This document shows, in pieces, positions 42,480-52,586 of a stretch of DNA of 57,518 nucleotides. The position numbers and the translations under genes were made by a program. Source of the stretch: Candidatus Roizmanbacteria bacterium GW2011_GWC1_37_12 (GTDB lineage Bacteria; Patescibacteriota; Microgenomatia; UBA1406; GWC2-37-13); NCBI GenBank assembly GCA_000991135.1, contig LBST01000008.1:1-57518 (forward strand), written 5' to 3'. How positions within the stretch are numbered: position 1 is the first letter of the stretch; every line of letters begins with the position of its first letter. Below the pieces are notes generated by a model, which had not been told where the DNA came from, made no database searches, and saw only the letters and a program-made list of their open reading frames with translations.

Positions 42480-44813
42480 TCATTTTTTCTTAGATGAGAA
42501 TAGTTTTCTCTCTACATCAAATACTATCTGTCTTGTCCTATCGATGACGTCAGGAGTGACGGAGAGACTGGTAATTCCTGCTTTAACTAATTTTTCTACA
42601 ATTTCCGGATAGTCTGAAGGCGCTTGACCACAGATTGAAGATGTAATGCCGTGTTTTTGGCAGGTTTTAACAATATATTCTAAGACTGAAAGGATAACAG
42701 GAGTTCTTTCATCATACAAAGCTGCCACTTCTTCATTGTCCCGATCGATTCCTAATAACATCATTGTTAAATCATTAGTACCTATTGAAACACCATCTAT
42801 TCCAATTTTAATAAATTCTTCTAAGCCTAATGCAGCAGCAGGTACTTCCACCATTATCCATAACTTAAAATCTGGGTAAGAAAAAAGTCCAGATTCTTCG
42901 ACAAGCTTTTTTATTTTAATTAACTCCCAGGAAGTTCTTATAAAAGGAATCATTAAGTGGAGATTCCGATATCCTTTTTGCCAGATCTTGAGAATAGACA
43001 TCAATTCTAGTTTGAAAACGTCTGGATTAGATATATATCTAAAAGCACCTCTAAAACCTAGCATGGGATTTTCCTCATGCGGTTCAAATTCTTTACCACC
43101 AACCAAATTTCTAAATTCATTAGTTCTAAAATCTGTAGCTCTATAGATTACAGGTCTAGGAGAAAAAGGAGCGGAAAATTTCAAAAGATTACTTGAAAGA
43201 CTTTTAATAAATAATTGCTGTTTTTTTTCTTTAATAAACTGTTTCGGGTGAATTCCTATTTGAGCAAATATAAATTCTGCTCGAAGGAGACCGATGCCGT
43301 CCACATGCATCTTCGATACCTTTAAAGCATTTTCTGGCTCGGCTAAATTGACATAAACTTTTGTAGCTGTTTGAAGTTTTTTTATGGCAGTCGAACTTTT
43401 GGAAGTAGTTGCAGTAAAAGCTTTTCCTCTGAATATTTCACCGGTTGCACCGTTGACGGTAATCACTTCGCCTTCCTTGACGATCTTGGTCACCCTTTCA
43501 GCTCCGACGACCGCTGGAATTCCCAACTCTCGAGAAACAATAGCTGCATGAGATGTCCGACCGCCTTTTTCAGTGACGATGGCAACCGCCCTTTTCATCG
43601 CCGGTACATAGTCCGGGTTAGTCTGTGTTGCCACAAGAACATCACCAGCCTTGACTTTGTCAATTTCAGATGGCGAAAAAATTATTTTAACCGGCCCAAC
43701 TGCGATACCTGGGGACGCGGGAGCACCTGTGAGAATAGGCGCTTGCGATTTATTAATCAAATTGGAATCATTAGATTTATTTACCTTGTTGGTAGTAGTC
43801 ACCGGTCTTGACTGGGTGATATAGACTTTTCCTTTTTCAATTGCCCACTCAATATCTTGGGGAAAATAATAATGTTTTTCAATATCTGATACTAATAAAG
43901 CAATTTTAATTACTTCTTCGTCAGAAATTTTTTGATTAGTTCCTTCTTTACCCAAACGCACTTCTTTATTGAAAGTATTGGATTTGACCATTTTGACTTG
44001 CTGTTTTTTTATTTCCTTTTTTGTAATAAGGAACGAGTTCTTGCTCACCTCAAAATGATCAGGAGTAACCTTTCCCTGAACTATATATTCACCTAAACCT
44101 AAAATAGCTTCAATGACGATTTTATTTTTGTCATTGGTCACCGGATCTATAGAAAAAGCCACGCCTGATTTATCCGACTGAACCATCCTTTGCACTACCG
44201 CTGCCAAGCCGATTTTTTCGTTGTCAAATTTTTGCTCGTGACGATAGTAAATGGCTCTCTCTGTAAAAAGCGAAGCAAAACATTCTTTAATTTTTTTCAA
44301 AAGATGAGCTTCACCTCGCACATTTAAAAATGTTTCTTGCTGGCCGGCAAAAGACGCTCCGGGCAAATCTTCGGCCGTCGCCGAGGAGCGCACAGCAACA
44401 AGGGGAGGAGTATATAAATTCTTGATTTTGACGAAGCTTTTTTTTAACAAGTTATTTTGACGATTATAAAAATGGTTTTCTTTTATCGAAAGATCGTCAT
44501 AATATTTAATAATTTCTTTAACCAAATCGTTGGGAAGATGTGAATTATTAATCAACTCCTTAATTTGAATCGAGGCTTGTCTTAATTCATCAGGATTATT
44601 GTAGTTCAGAGTAGAAAGTATCGAGGAAATTTTTCCTTCCAAATTTGCCGATTTTATGAAATTAAAGTAGGCGGCGGAAGTAACTATAAACCCATAAGGA
44701 ATTGGTAGGCGAGCATTGGTCATTTCCCCTAAATTTGCTCCTTTTCCTCCGACCAGACCACCTTCATCTTTTCCGACTTCTTCAAACCAGACGATGGTTT
44801 TTTTGTTGGCCAT
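42480..44813 (-). CDS. ppsA: Phosphoenolpyruvate synthase (pyruvate, water dikinase)
   Basis: The product has 777 residues. The N-terminal ATP-grasp domain (GGKGANLGEMTNARLPIPYGF, VAVRSSATAEDLPGASFAGQQETFL) is followed by the phosphohistidine domain GGRTSHAAIVSRELGIPAVVG with the swivelling histidine near 415, and the PEP-binding barrel (GIGLLRAEF, MLGFRGAFRY, TSSICGQAPSDYP). It makes PEP from pyruvate with ATP and feeds gluconeogenesis or reverse flux. It carries one of the best promoters in the window (TTGACA-17-TACTCT). The enolase-like gene lies downstream. Confidence 0.96.
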   Translation of the reverse strand: MANKKTIVWFEEVGKDEGGLVGGKGANLGEMTNARLPIPYGFIVTSAAYFNFIKSANLEGKISSILSTLNYNNPDELRQASIQIKELINNSHLPNDLVKEIIKYYDDLSIKENHFYNRQNNLLKKSFVKIKNLYTPPLVAVRSSATAEDLPGASFAGQQETFLNVRGEAHLLKKIKECFASLFTERAIYYRHEQKFDNEKIGLAAVVQRMVQSDKSGVAFSIDPVTNDKNKIVIEAILGLGEYIVQGKVTPDHFEVSKNSFLITKKEIKKQQVKMVKSNTFNKEVRLGKEGTNQKISDEEVIKIALLVSDIEKHYYFPQDIEWAIEKGKVYITQSRPVTTTNKVNKSNDSNLINKSQAPILTGAPASPGIAVGPVKIIFSPSEIDKVKAGDVLVATQTNPDYVPAMKRAVAIVTEKGGRTSHAAIVSRELGIPAVVGAERVTKIVKEGEVITVNGATGEIFRGKAFTATTSKSSTAIKKLQTATKVYVNLAEPENALKVSKMHVDGIGLLRAEFIFAQIGIHPKQFIKEKKQQLFIKSLSSNLLKFSAPFSPRPVIYRATDFRTNEFRNLVGGKEFEPHEENPMLGFRGAFRYISNPDVFKLELMSILKIWQKGYRNLHLMIPFIRTSWELIKIKKLVEESGLFSYPDFKLWIMVEVPAAALGLEEFIKIGIDGVSIGTNDLTMMLLGIDRDNEEVAALYDERTPVILSVLEYIVKTCQKHGITSSICGQAPSDYPEIVEKLVKAGITSLSVTPDVIDRTRQIVFDVERKLFSSKKK

Positions 44814-44822
44814 TTATCACTA

Positions 44823-44851
44823 AGAGTAGAAAAAATTAATAACCATGTCAA
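44823..44851 (-). promoter_or_regulatory. Sigma-70-type promoter for ppsA
   Basis: TTGACA (44846-44851), a 17-bp spacer and TACTCT (44823-44828) on the minus strand, 9 nt before the ATG at 44813. Confidence 0.75.
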
Positions 44852-44886
44852 GCGAATTAGTTTTTATGAGGTAATTATTTTTATCA

Positions 44887-44915
44887 TTGACAAGATAAAA
44901 ATCTTCTGCTATTAT
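44887..44915 (+). promoter_or_regulatory. Sigma-70-type promoter for tRNA-Ala / 23S rRNA
   Basis: TTGACA (44887-44892), a 17-bp spacer and TATTAT (44910-44915). It is 127 nt upstream of tRNA-Ala and divergent from the ppsA promoter. Confidence 0.7.
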
Positions 44916-45042
44916 TTGGGTTACCAATGAAAATTTCGCTATCCTAAAGGCACCATTGGATGCACAACTTGCACTCCGAACAGCCTCACATAATTAATTT
45001 TTAATTTGAAATTTTTAATTTTTAAATTGTGTTTGGGGTTGA

Positions 45043-45116
45043 GGGCTCGTAGTTCAGCTGGCTAGAACATCGCATTTGCAATGCGAAGGTCACCGGTTCA
45101 AGTCCGGTCGAGTCCA
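45043..45116 (+). tRNA. tRNA-Ala (anticodon UGC)
   Basis: Acceptor GGGCTCG/CGAGTCC, anticodon stem TCGCA/TGCGA with loop TTTGCAA and T-stem ACCGG/CCGGT. CCA is not encoded. It is placed like the tRNA-Ala of a 16S-23S spacer, but no 16S gene precedes it. Confidence 0.96.
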
Positions 45117-45344
45117 CGAGCACTTTAACAATCCGGTTGTTGAAATTTTTAAAGTAGGTTAAGCAATTTTTTATTGTTAACAAGAGTGATGGGAGAAATT
45201 AAAGCTAATGGCGAATGCCTTGGCAGTTTAAGCCGAAGAAGGACGGGTGCTAACGCCCGAAAACAACGATGAGCCCGTATGTAGGCGCTACAAATCGTTG
45301 GTTTCCGAATGGGGCAACCCCATCTTGCGTAAGCAAGGTGATCA

Positions 45345-45360
45345 GGTACCGCATGGTACC
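45345..45360 (+). repeat. GGTACC-GCAT-GGTACC hairpin in 23S
   Basis: Two GGTACC hexamers around a 4-base loop. The reverse complement of this hairpin occurs in holA at 50782-50797. Related GGTACC-GTCT-GGTACY hairpins are at 46634-46649 and 46979-46994. Confidence 0.85.
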
Positions 45361-45490
45361 CGAGGGTAAGCTGGAGAACTGAAACATCTCAGTATCCAGA
45401 GGAAAAGAAAACAACCAGCCTCGCTTAGACGCAAGTCTAGGCGGGCAGTGATTGCGCAAGTAGCGGCGAGCGAAAACGCAATAGTCTAAA

Positions 45491-45505
45491 CCCCGCTCTG
45501 CGGGG
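45491..45505 (+). repeat. CGC-TYW-GCG mini-palindromes in 23S (first of six)
   Basis: CCCCGC-TCT-GCGGGG here. The others are at 45791-45805 (TCCCGC-TTA-GCGGGA), 46374-46390 (TCCCCGC-TCT-GCGGGGA), 46445-46461 (GTCCCGC-TCT-GCGGGAC), 47382-47396 (CCACGC-TTA-GCGTGG) and 47435-47449 (GCCCGC-TTA-GCGGGC). The pattern is the same as in the tRNA-flanking pairs at 34216 and 38808. Confidence 0.8.
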
Positions 45506-45691
45506 GGTTGTGGGGCAAATAATGTGGAATCTCATCTTGGGTAAAAAAACGTTCTGGAAAGGACGGCCATAGAAAGTGATAGCCTTGTATTTTAAACCTA
45601 AGATAGTCCTATTTTGTTCCCAAGTACCACGAGGCACGGCAAACCTTGTGGGAAGCAGGGTCGGTCACGACCCAAGACTAAATACTTAAAC

Positions 45692-45732
<41 letters not shown>

Positions 45733-47651
45733 CACCCCGTCAAGGGGAGTGAAATAGATACTGAAACCATTAGCTAACAAACAGACAGAGTCCCGCTTAG
45801 CGGGATGATGTCGTGCCTATTGAAGAATGAGTCAGCGAGTATACGTTTTAGTGTTTTTTGTTTAAACCCGTTTAAATCGGGAGTAGGCAAAGCGAAAGCG
45901 AGTCCTAATAGGGCGAATTTACACTTAACGTATGACCCGAAACTGGGTGAGCTAACCATGGGCAGGATGAACCTCGATGAAAATCGGGGGGAGGTCCGAA
46001 CCCGTTGTCGGTGAAATGACATGGGAAGACTTGTGGTTAGGGGTAATATGCCTATCGAACCCAGAGATAGCTGGTTCTCCTCGAGATATATTTAGGTATA
46101 GCCTCGTTATTAATTTTTCGCGGGGTAGAGCGACTAGATGGTTTTGAAAGCGTAAGCGATCAAGACCAACTAAACTCCAAATACGCGAAAAAACTATTCG
46201 AGAGTCAGTCGAGTCCGGATAAGCGGATTTCGGCGAGAGGGAAACATCCCAGACTCTCATCTAAGGTTCCTAAATGACTTTTAAGTGAAAAGGTCGTTGC
46301 GTTTCCAATACAGCTGGTAGGTTGGCTCAGAAGCAGCCATCCTTTAAAGAGTGCGTAACAGCTCACCATAATATCCCCGCTCTGCGGGGAGGAAGCTCGG
46401 CGCCAAAAATGATCGGAACTAAAAAGTCTACCGAAGATGGAGATGTCCCGCTCTGCGGGACGTGGTAGAGGAGCTTTCCAAAAGCAGCGAAGTATTACCG
46501 TAAGGTAAGATGGAGTTTTTGGAAGTGAGAATGCTGACATAAGTAGTGAATCTCCCGATAAAAACTCGGGATGCCGAAAGTCTGAGGTTTCCCCGGCAAT
46601 GTCAATCATCCGGGGGTCAGTCGAATCTAAGGGGGTACCGTCTGGTACTTCCGATGTACAAATCGTTAATATTCGATTACTTATTTTTTGGCGTTATTAC
46701 TTGATTTATGACGAAGTTTGATATTCCTGCCCTTCTATATGAGGGGTTAAGTAGTGAGTTAACTCGCAAGAGTTAACAAACTACGAATACAATTCTGTCG
46801 CAAGACGGGAGAGTGGGATGACTTAAGCTTCCGGGAAAAATAGATCAAGGAGTTAAAAAATAATTCGTACCGCAAACCGACACAGGTAGACTGGTAGAGT
46901 ATACCAAGGCAGACGGGTAATGGTTGTTCAAGGAATTCGGCAAAAAAACTGAGCGTAAGTTATACAAGATGCTCTGGAGGTACCGTCTGGTACCCCCTTC
47001 AACAAAAGTTTGTCAACCGACTGTTTAGCAAAAACACAGGTTCCTGCAAACCCCAATAGGGGATATATAGGAGCTGAGACCTGTCCAGTACTGGTAAGTC
47101 AACCGCTTTGGGTGATCTAATTTATTTAGTTAGCCCGAGGTGTAAGCTCCAGTGAACGACAGCTCTAACCCTGAGAGTTCTAAGGTAGCGTAGCCCCTTG
47201 CCGGGTAAGTTCCGGCCCGCATGAAAGGTTTAACGAGTTGACAACTGTCTTGAACTGCCGCCCGACGAAATTGAAATGGCTGTGAAGATGCGGCCTACTT
47301 GCACATGGACAAAAAGACCCCGGGAGCTTTACTGAAGCTAGGTATTGATGGAGTGAAATTAACTGTTGAGCGTAGGAGGGACCACGCTTAGCGTGGGACA
47401 ATGAAACACCTCTCTTTGATTTTTCTTTATCTGAGCCCGCTTAGCGGGCAACAGTGCTTGGCGGTCAGTTTAACTGGGGCGGTTTCCTCCAAAAAGGTAA
47501 CGGAGGAGCACAAAGGTCAGCTTGGTCCGGATGGAAATCGGACTGTACGTGCATACGCATAAGCTGGCTTAACTGCGAGAGTGACCACTCGAGCAGATGC
47601 GAAAGCAGGTGTTAGTGATCCCCTGAATCGCAGTGATTGCGGTCAGGGCTT

Positions 47652-47688
<37 letters not shown>

Positions 47689-47794
47689 GTTTCCGAGAGT
47701 TCATATCGACGAAACGGTTCGGCACCTCGATGTCGGCTCACCGTATCCTAGGGCTGAAGTCGGTCCTAAGGGTTGGACTGTTCGTCCATTAAAA

Positions 47795-47835
<41 letters not shown>

Positions 47836-48020
47836 ACTCTATCCTGTGCAAGCGCTTGAACTTTTGACACTGAATGCATCTCAAGTGTGAAGCAGACTCC
47901 AAGATTAGAAGTTCTTATTAGCTTTCCAGAAGAATACTGGACATATAGGCCTTAGGTGTAAGCCCTGTAAAGGGTTCAGCCGAGAGGTACTAAGTAGCAA
48001 TCTCCCATCGCTTTTGTTAA

Positions 48021-48026
48021 TATAAT
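48021..48026 (+). promoter_or_regulatory. -10 box TATAAT for ruvC
   Basis: It ends 6 nt before the ATG at 48033 and directly follows the 23S 3' end. The -35 position would fall inside the rRNA gene and is not consensus. Confidence 0.5.
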
Positions 48027-48032
48027 TCCTAC

Positions 48033-48488
48033 ATGATTATTCTTGCCATTGATTCCGGAATCGAAAAAACCGGATACGCAATATTTAAGAATAAGAAGTA
48101 CGTCACTTCCGCGCTTATTAAGACAAAAAAAAGTTTAACCACGGAAAAGAGATTGATGGAGATTTATTTTAGATTAAAAGAGATTATTAAAAAACATCAA
48201 CCGGATAAAATTATTTTAGAAAGACTCTTCTTTTTTAAAAATCAGAAAACTGCTATTTTAGTTAGTCAAGCACAAGGAGTTTGTCTTTTACTAGCTGCAC
48301 AAAACAAAATCTCCGTCGGTTTCCTAACACCGCTTCAGATTAAGCAAGCAATCACCGGCTACGGCCAGGCAGACAAGAAATCCGTTCAGAAAATGATTAG
48401 ATTAGAAATGGGAATTGATATCACGCAGGACGATGAGGCCGACGCCGTCGCCTGTGGACTTGCTTATATACTCATCGGGAAGGTGTAA
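48033..48488 (+). CDS. ruvC: Holliday junction resolvase RuvC
   Basis: The product has 151 residues. The catalytic acidic residues are visible: D in IILAIDSGIEKTGYAIF, E in ILERLFFFKN and the DDEADAVACGLAY pair at the C-terminus. RuvC cuts Holliday junctions as a dimer with RuvAB. It is far from ruvA and ruvB (about 7 kb) and immediately follows the 23S gene. Its 3' end overlaps the convergent protease gene by 17 nt. Confidence 0.95.
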   Translation: MIILAIDSGIEKTGYAIFKNKKYVTSALIKTKKSLTTEKRLMEIYFRLKEIIKKHQPDKIILERLFFFKNQKTAILVSQAQGVCLLLAAQNKISVGFLTPLQIKQAITGYGQADKKSVQKMIRLEMGIDITQDDEADAVACGLAYILIGKV

Positions 48489-49413
48489 TGCCACTGATGT
48501 CTTTTATCCACTTTAAATATTTAGTTACATCAGTAAATTGAATTCCGCTCGAATCAATTCCAACAAGATAAGACTTCCTGAGCAAATAATCATTAATAAT
48601 CAGAGGACTCCCTGAATCTCCAGGTTGGATTCTATAACCATCATTCACATAGGCTGCAATAACTTTATCAGAAAAAGTTGTTCCTAAAAACGTGTTAAAA
48701 GCTAAAGTTATTATTTGCGGCTTTTGAATAGTCAAAGATATTTCTTTAATAGTATCTGAAAAAATAAGATTTCCTTTATTATCAATTCCTATCGCGCCCC
48801 AACCTATCGCTGAGGCCGGTTTTGAAAAGTCAATTTTTTGTGCAAGAACAATTGGGTAATAGGGTAAATCGGATACTCTTATAAGAGCCAAGTCATTAAT
48901 AGACATTATTCCCTTATCTAAGATAGTATTTATTTTAAATCCATGATTAGGATACAAATCATAAACCGTCGGAAATCTAACTTTTGAATAGTCAAATCTC
49001 TGCTTCTTTAAATCATAATAACCAATTAACACGGCTATATTTTGATCTTTAATAATATTACCTTTACTGTCAACATTGGCGACACAATGTGCTGCCGTAA
49101 TAATCCAATTCTTATCAATAATCGCGCCTGTGCATTTACGGGAAGAACTAAGTTTTGTTTGATCAATAAAACCATATTCGTCCACGGCTTTATTTCGATT
49201 AAATAGCATAACAACATAACTTACGGCATTTTTATCCAGAGGTTCAAAAGACTTTGATTGATCAAATAAGATAATATCCGACAAAGATGGTTGGACAGAA
49301 TTGGCCTTAGTCCTGAGGAAAAATTTGTTGTTTAAAACTAAAGCTAATACAAAGATAAGCACAAGTAAAATTATAAGAGTAAGTACGTTATTATGTTTTT
49401 TAGTTTTTTTCAT
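48472..49413 (-). CDS. Membrane-anchored trypsin-like serine protease (S1 family)
   Basis: The product has 313 residues. Residues 10-31 are a signal anchor. The catalytic triad is complete: His in WIITAAHCVAN (about 108), Asp in NDLALIRVSD (about 177) and Ser in QPGDSGSPLI (about 269). A cysteine pair (KCTGAII and AHC) may form the usual histidine-loop disulfide. It is predicted to act outside the membrane; the substrates are unknown. It follows the PfkB kinase gene after 2 nt on the same strand. Confidence 0.9.
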   Translation of the reverse strand: MKKTKKHNNVLTLIILLVLIFVLALVLNNKFFLRTKANSVQPSLSDIILFDQSKSFEPLDKNAVSYVVMLFNRNKAVDEYGFIDQTKLSSSRKCTGAIIDKNWIITAAHCVANVDSKGNIIKDQNIAVLIGYYDLKKQRFDYSKVRFPTVYDLYPNHGFKINTILDKGIMSINDLALIRVSDLPYYPIVLAQKIDFSKPASAIGWGAIGIDNKGNLIFSDTIKEISLTIQKPQIITLAFNTFLGTTFSDKVIAAYVNDGYRIQPGDSGSPLIINDYLLRKSYLVGIDSSGIQFTDVTKYLKWIKDISGITPSR

Positions 49414-49415
49414 TT

Positions 49416-50318
49416 TTAATTAGCCCCAATTCGTCCTAATTTTTTCGCTGCATATTCAGCTGCCTTTTGCATTGCGGGTATTACGCTTTTTGTTTTTATG
49501 TATTGAGTAATGAAACCAGCGGTATAAGCATCTCCGCAACCGGTCGTGTCGACTATTTTTTTTGGCCTGACTGCCTCTTGAAAATAAATTTTTCCTTGAG
49601 AATAACCAAAACTTCCTTTTTCCGCATCGGTAACTATCAAAATTCTGTCTTTCAAATAAGGCAGTCTTATTTCCAACTTCCTAAAGTCAATCTTTTCATA
49701 AGGCCTTTTGACGAGTTCGGAATATTCGTGAGCATTGATTATTAACACATCTAAGGCGTCAAAAAAATCCGTCAAATCTTTTATCGGTCTTCTACAGTCA
49801 AGGGCTGAAAGATTAACAAAAGTCAGTGTTTGCTCGCCTTTTAAATAAGTAATCATTTTTTTCTTTTCCTTCAAATCTAAATTCTCTAATGGTGAAAAAT
49901 AAATATGTTTCGCCTTTTTCAAATCTTTATGAAGAAAAAATTCTTTTAATAAATGACTCGAAGTCTCATAATGAATAATTGTTCTTTCTCCTTTATCCGT
50001 AAGAATTATTGAAGAAATTTTATAATAATCTTTCTCTATTTGACAAAATTCTGTTGAAACATTTTTGTCCGTCAGTTTTTTGAAGATAACATCAAGATAG
50101 GGATTATCACCAACTTTACCAAATACAGCACTCCGAAGACCCAATTTAGCTACTCCAACAGCAACATTGACTCCACCGCCGCCGATGTCTTCATGGAAAA
50201 AGTCAGAATAGTACTTGCCCCCGATTGCGAGATGAAAACGATCTTTATCTTTTGTAAAAGTAGATCCTTTAAAATACAAATCAATGCTGATATTTCCAAC
50301 GGAGATAAGATCGTACAT
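49416..50318 (-). CDS. PfkB family carbohydrate/nucleoside kinase
   Basis: The product has 300 residues. It has the ribokinase/PfkB layout: ISVGNISIDLYFKG at the N-terminus, HEDIGGGGVNVAVGVAKLG for substrate binding, and the signature VDTTGCGDAYTAGFI with the catalytic aspartate. It phosphorylates a sugar or nucleoside using ATP; the substrate cannot be told from the sequence. A TATTCT box is 6 nt before the ATG. The protease gene follows, so the two may be co-transcribed. Confidence 0.9.
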   Translation of the reverse strand: MYDLISVGNISIDLYFKGSTFTKDKDRFHLAIGGKYYSDFFHEDIGGGGVNVAVGVAKLGLRSAVFGKVGDNPYLDVIFKKLTDKNVSTEFCQIEKDYYKISSIILTDKGERTIIHYETSSHLLKEFFLHKDLKKAKHIYFSPLENLDLKEKKKMITYLKGEQTLTFVNLSALDCRRPIKDLTDFFDALDVLIINAHEYSELVKRPYEKIDFRKLEIRLPYLKDRILIVTDAEKGSFGYSQGKIYFQEAVRPKKIVDTTGCGDAYTAGFITQYIKTKSVIPAMQKAAEYAAKKLGRIGAN

Positions 50319-50334
50319 AAATTAAGAATAACAC

Positions 50335-50440
50335 AATTTTCAGTTTTCAATTTACATTGAATTTTCAATGACTCAATTTTCAAACTTTAATAATTAAAAC
50401 ATGGTAAATTTATTGAAAATTGTAAATTGTTAATTGAAAA
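50335..50440. repeat. AT-rich inverted repeat between the PfkB gene and holA
   Basis: Units of CAATTTTCA and TTGAAAATTG on the left are mirrored by TTGAAAATTG and AATTGAAAA on the right. It lies between divergent genes and just upstream of the holA -10 box. Confidence 0.55.
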
Positions 50441-50442
50441 TT

Positions 50443-50448
50443 TATAAT
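50443..50448 (+). promoter_or_regulatory. -10 box TATAAT for holA
   Basis: It ends 6 nt before the ATG at 50455 and supports that start over a TTG at 50434. Confidence 0.6.
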
Positions 50449-50454
50449 ATTAAT

Positions 50455-51159
50455 ATGCTTACGATAATTTGCGGTGAGGATTCTGTCTCCTCATATAACT
50501 ATTACTCTTCACTGAAAAAAAACTACAAAGATAAGGATTTTCAAGTAATAGAAATTCCTTCTTCAGAACTGGAAAACATCCCTTCGTGGATGGGGGAGTC
50601 CCAATCTTTATTTAAGCAAAATAAAGTTTTTTTTACTCAAAATGTCAATAAGAAACTATCGAGAAAATTAAATTTAAAAATCAATCGAGTCATAGAAAAA
50701 TTAATCAAAGATAAAACTATCCAAGTCGTTACATGGGAAGAGGAAATATCTTCGCGGTTTCTGAAGTTTCCTAAAGGTTCAGGTACCATGCGGTACCTGA
50801 TTAAAGAATTCAAACCGTCACAGAATATTTTTAAGCTCCAGGACGCGATTTATCCCGGGAACTTAAAAAACTTTATCACTACCCTAAATCAATTAACCGA
50901 GTCTGTTGATGAGAATTTTGTGTTCATTATGATAATGCGCCATATAAAAAATCTCTTGCTTGTAAAATCCGGAGACGGTTCATCCAAGCTTCAATCCTGG
51001 CAAATTGCTAAACTTAAAGGACAAGCTTCAAAGTGGCAGCTCGATAAACTAATTAATTTTTATGACGCCTTTCACAAGATCGACGTCTCCCAAAAAACCT
51101 CCAGCAACCCCTATTCAATAAAGAAATCCCTTGACATTCTAGCTTGTTATTATTTATGA
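50455..51159 (+). CDS. holA: DNA polymerase III delta subunit-like protein
   Basis: The product has 234 residues, short for HolA (about 340). I start at MLTIICGED, next to the -10 box. The N-terminal part (ICGEDSVSSYNYYSSLKKN, NKVFFTQNV) resembles the degenerate AAA domain. The C-terminal collar region is clearer: FVFIMIMRHIKNLLLVKSG, KGQASKWQLDKLINFYDAFHKIDVSQK, SLDILACYYL. Delta opens the sliding clamp in the clamp loader. A GGTACC hairpin inserts SGTMRYL near residue 110, and the usual central domain seems reduced. Confidence 0.75.
   Translation: MLTIICGEDSVSSYNYYSSLKKNYKDKDFQVIEIPSSELENIPSWMGESQSLFKQNKVFFTQNVNKKLSRKLNLKINRVIEKLIKDKTIQVVTWEEEISSRFLKFPKGSGTMRYLIKEFKPSQNIFKLQDAIYPGNLKNFITTLNQLTESVDENFVFIMIMRHIKNLLLVKSGDGSSKLQSWQIAKLKGQASKWQLDKLINFYDAFHKIDVSQKTSSNPYSIKKSLDILACYYL
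50780..50799 (+). repeat. GGTACC hairpin inside holA
   Basis: CAGGTACC-ATGC-GGTACCTG, translated in frame as SGTMRYL. Its core is the reverse complement of the 23S hairpin at 45345. Confidence 0.85.
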
Positions 51160-51168
51160 TTTTATTCT

Positions 51169-52584
51169 ATGGCACAAATTCCCGATCATGTTTTTCGCGG
51201 TTATGACCTAAGAGGAGTCGTCGGAACAGAATTAGACGAAGAAAGAGTCGAACTCTTGGGAAAAGCATACGCTACTTGGCTTCTTGAAAGAAGAATCTAT
51301 GACTGCGTCATCGGTTACGACTCAAGAGAATCAAGTCCAAAATTTTGCGAAGTGATGGTCAAAGCACTAACCGAATCAGGAATAACAGTCTATAACATTG
51401 GAATTACGCTGTCTCAGATCGCCTATTTTGCACAATACTATTTCCGAACTAGAGGGATGGTGATGATTACCGCGTCACACAACCCAAAAGAATACAATGG
51501 TTTTAAATTTGCTACTGGTTTCTCGGCAACCATGGAAACAGATGAAGTAATTGCTTTTCGTGAATTGGTTAGATCGGGAAAGTTTATAAAGTTAGACAAA
51601 AAAGGGTCTCATATAAAGAAAGATATTTTCCAGATTTATAAAGAAGATTTGTTAAAAAAAATTGGAGCTATAAAAAAATTCAAAGTCGTTGTTGATTCGT
51701 GCGCTGCAACTACGGGTTTATTTTTACCGGAAATTTTAAGAGCAGTGGGATGTGAGGTCATCGAACAAAATACTAAACCAGACCCGTCATTTCCAGTTGG
51801 GGTCGCGGATCCGACCGAAAAAGAAGTCCAAGAAAGACTCGCTAAGAGAGTGGTTTCAGAAAAAGCCGATCTAGGATTTTCTTACGATACTGATGGTGAC
51901 AGAATAGGGATAGTTGATAATGAAGGAAGCCTCATCTGGAACGACGTTCTTGTTTCTATATTTTCAAAAGATATCTTAGATTTTCTTCCCGGAGCGAAGA
52001 TTATTTATAATGCTCTTTGCTCAAAACAAGTTACAGAAGTCATTGATCAGGCAGGTGGAAAGGGAATTTTGTGGAAAGTAGGACATTCTTTTATTAAAGC
52101 CAAAGCTCGTGAAGAAGGAGCTGCATTTGGAGGAGAATTGAGTGGTCATTTCTTTTTCCTTGATAATTTTTACGGCCACGACGATGGCGCAATTGCTTCT
52201 CTTCGATTATTAGCATATCTTACAAGAGTTAATAAATCTTTAAAGCAAGTTATTTCCGACCTTCCGCATTATTTCTCCAGCCCCGAAATAAAAGTCGGAT
52301 GCGCTGATGCTATCAAATTTCAATTTGTTTCCGACAAAATTGGTGACGAGTTGAAAAAACTCTATCCTCAGGCAAAATTTAATACTATCGATGGTGTTCG
52401 AGCCGACACAGAAAACGAAATGATTATTTTTAGAGCTTCACAAAACGGTCCTTATTTAACCGTGAAGTTTGAAGCAAAAACTCAGGAGAAATATGATTTT
52501 CTGAAAAAAAAGATAGCGGAAATTTTACACAAATTTTCAGAAGTAGATTTCAAATCAGGAGTCAATGTTGATTCATTGAAGTAA
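51169..52584 (+). CDS. Phosphomannomutase/phosphoglucomutase
   Basis: The product has 471 residues. The phosphoserine loop TASHNPKEYNGFK (near residue 103), the metal loop DTDGDRIGI (near 245), the sugar-binding GGELSGHFFF (near 325) and the C-terminal phosphate-binding GVRADTENEMIIFRASQNGP are in order, as in AlgC/ManB-type enzymes. It interconverts hexose 1- and 6-phosphates and so supplies nucleotide-sugar precursors, probably for the polysaccharide cluster. It sits 9 nt after holA, and the next gene follows after 2 nt. Confidence 0.94.
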   Translation: MAQIPDHVFRGYDLRGVVGTELDEERVELLGKAYATWLLERRIYDCVIGYDSRESSPKFCEVMVKALTESGITVYNIGITLSQIAYFAQYYFRTRGMVMITASHNPKEYNGFKFATGFSATMETDEVIAFRELVRSGKFIKLDKKGSHIKKDIFQIYKEDLLKKIGAIKKFKVVVDSCAATTGLFLPEILRAVGCEVIEQNTKPDPSFPVGVADPTEKEVQERLAKRVVSEKADLGFSYDTDGDRIGIVDNEGSLIWNDVLVSIFSKDILDFLPGAKIIYNALCSKQVTEVIDQAGGKGILWKVGHSFIKAKAREEGAAFGGELSGHFFFLDNFYGHDDGAIASLRLLAYLTRVNKSLKQVISDLPHYFSSPEIKVGCADAIKFQFVSDKIGDELKKLYPQAKFNTIDGVRADTENEMIIFRASQNGPYLTVKFEAKTQEKYDFLKKKIAEILHKFSEVDFKSGVNVDSLK

Positions 52585-52586
52585 AC

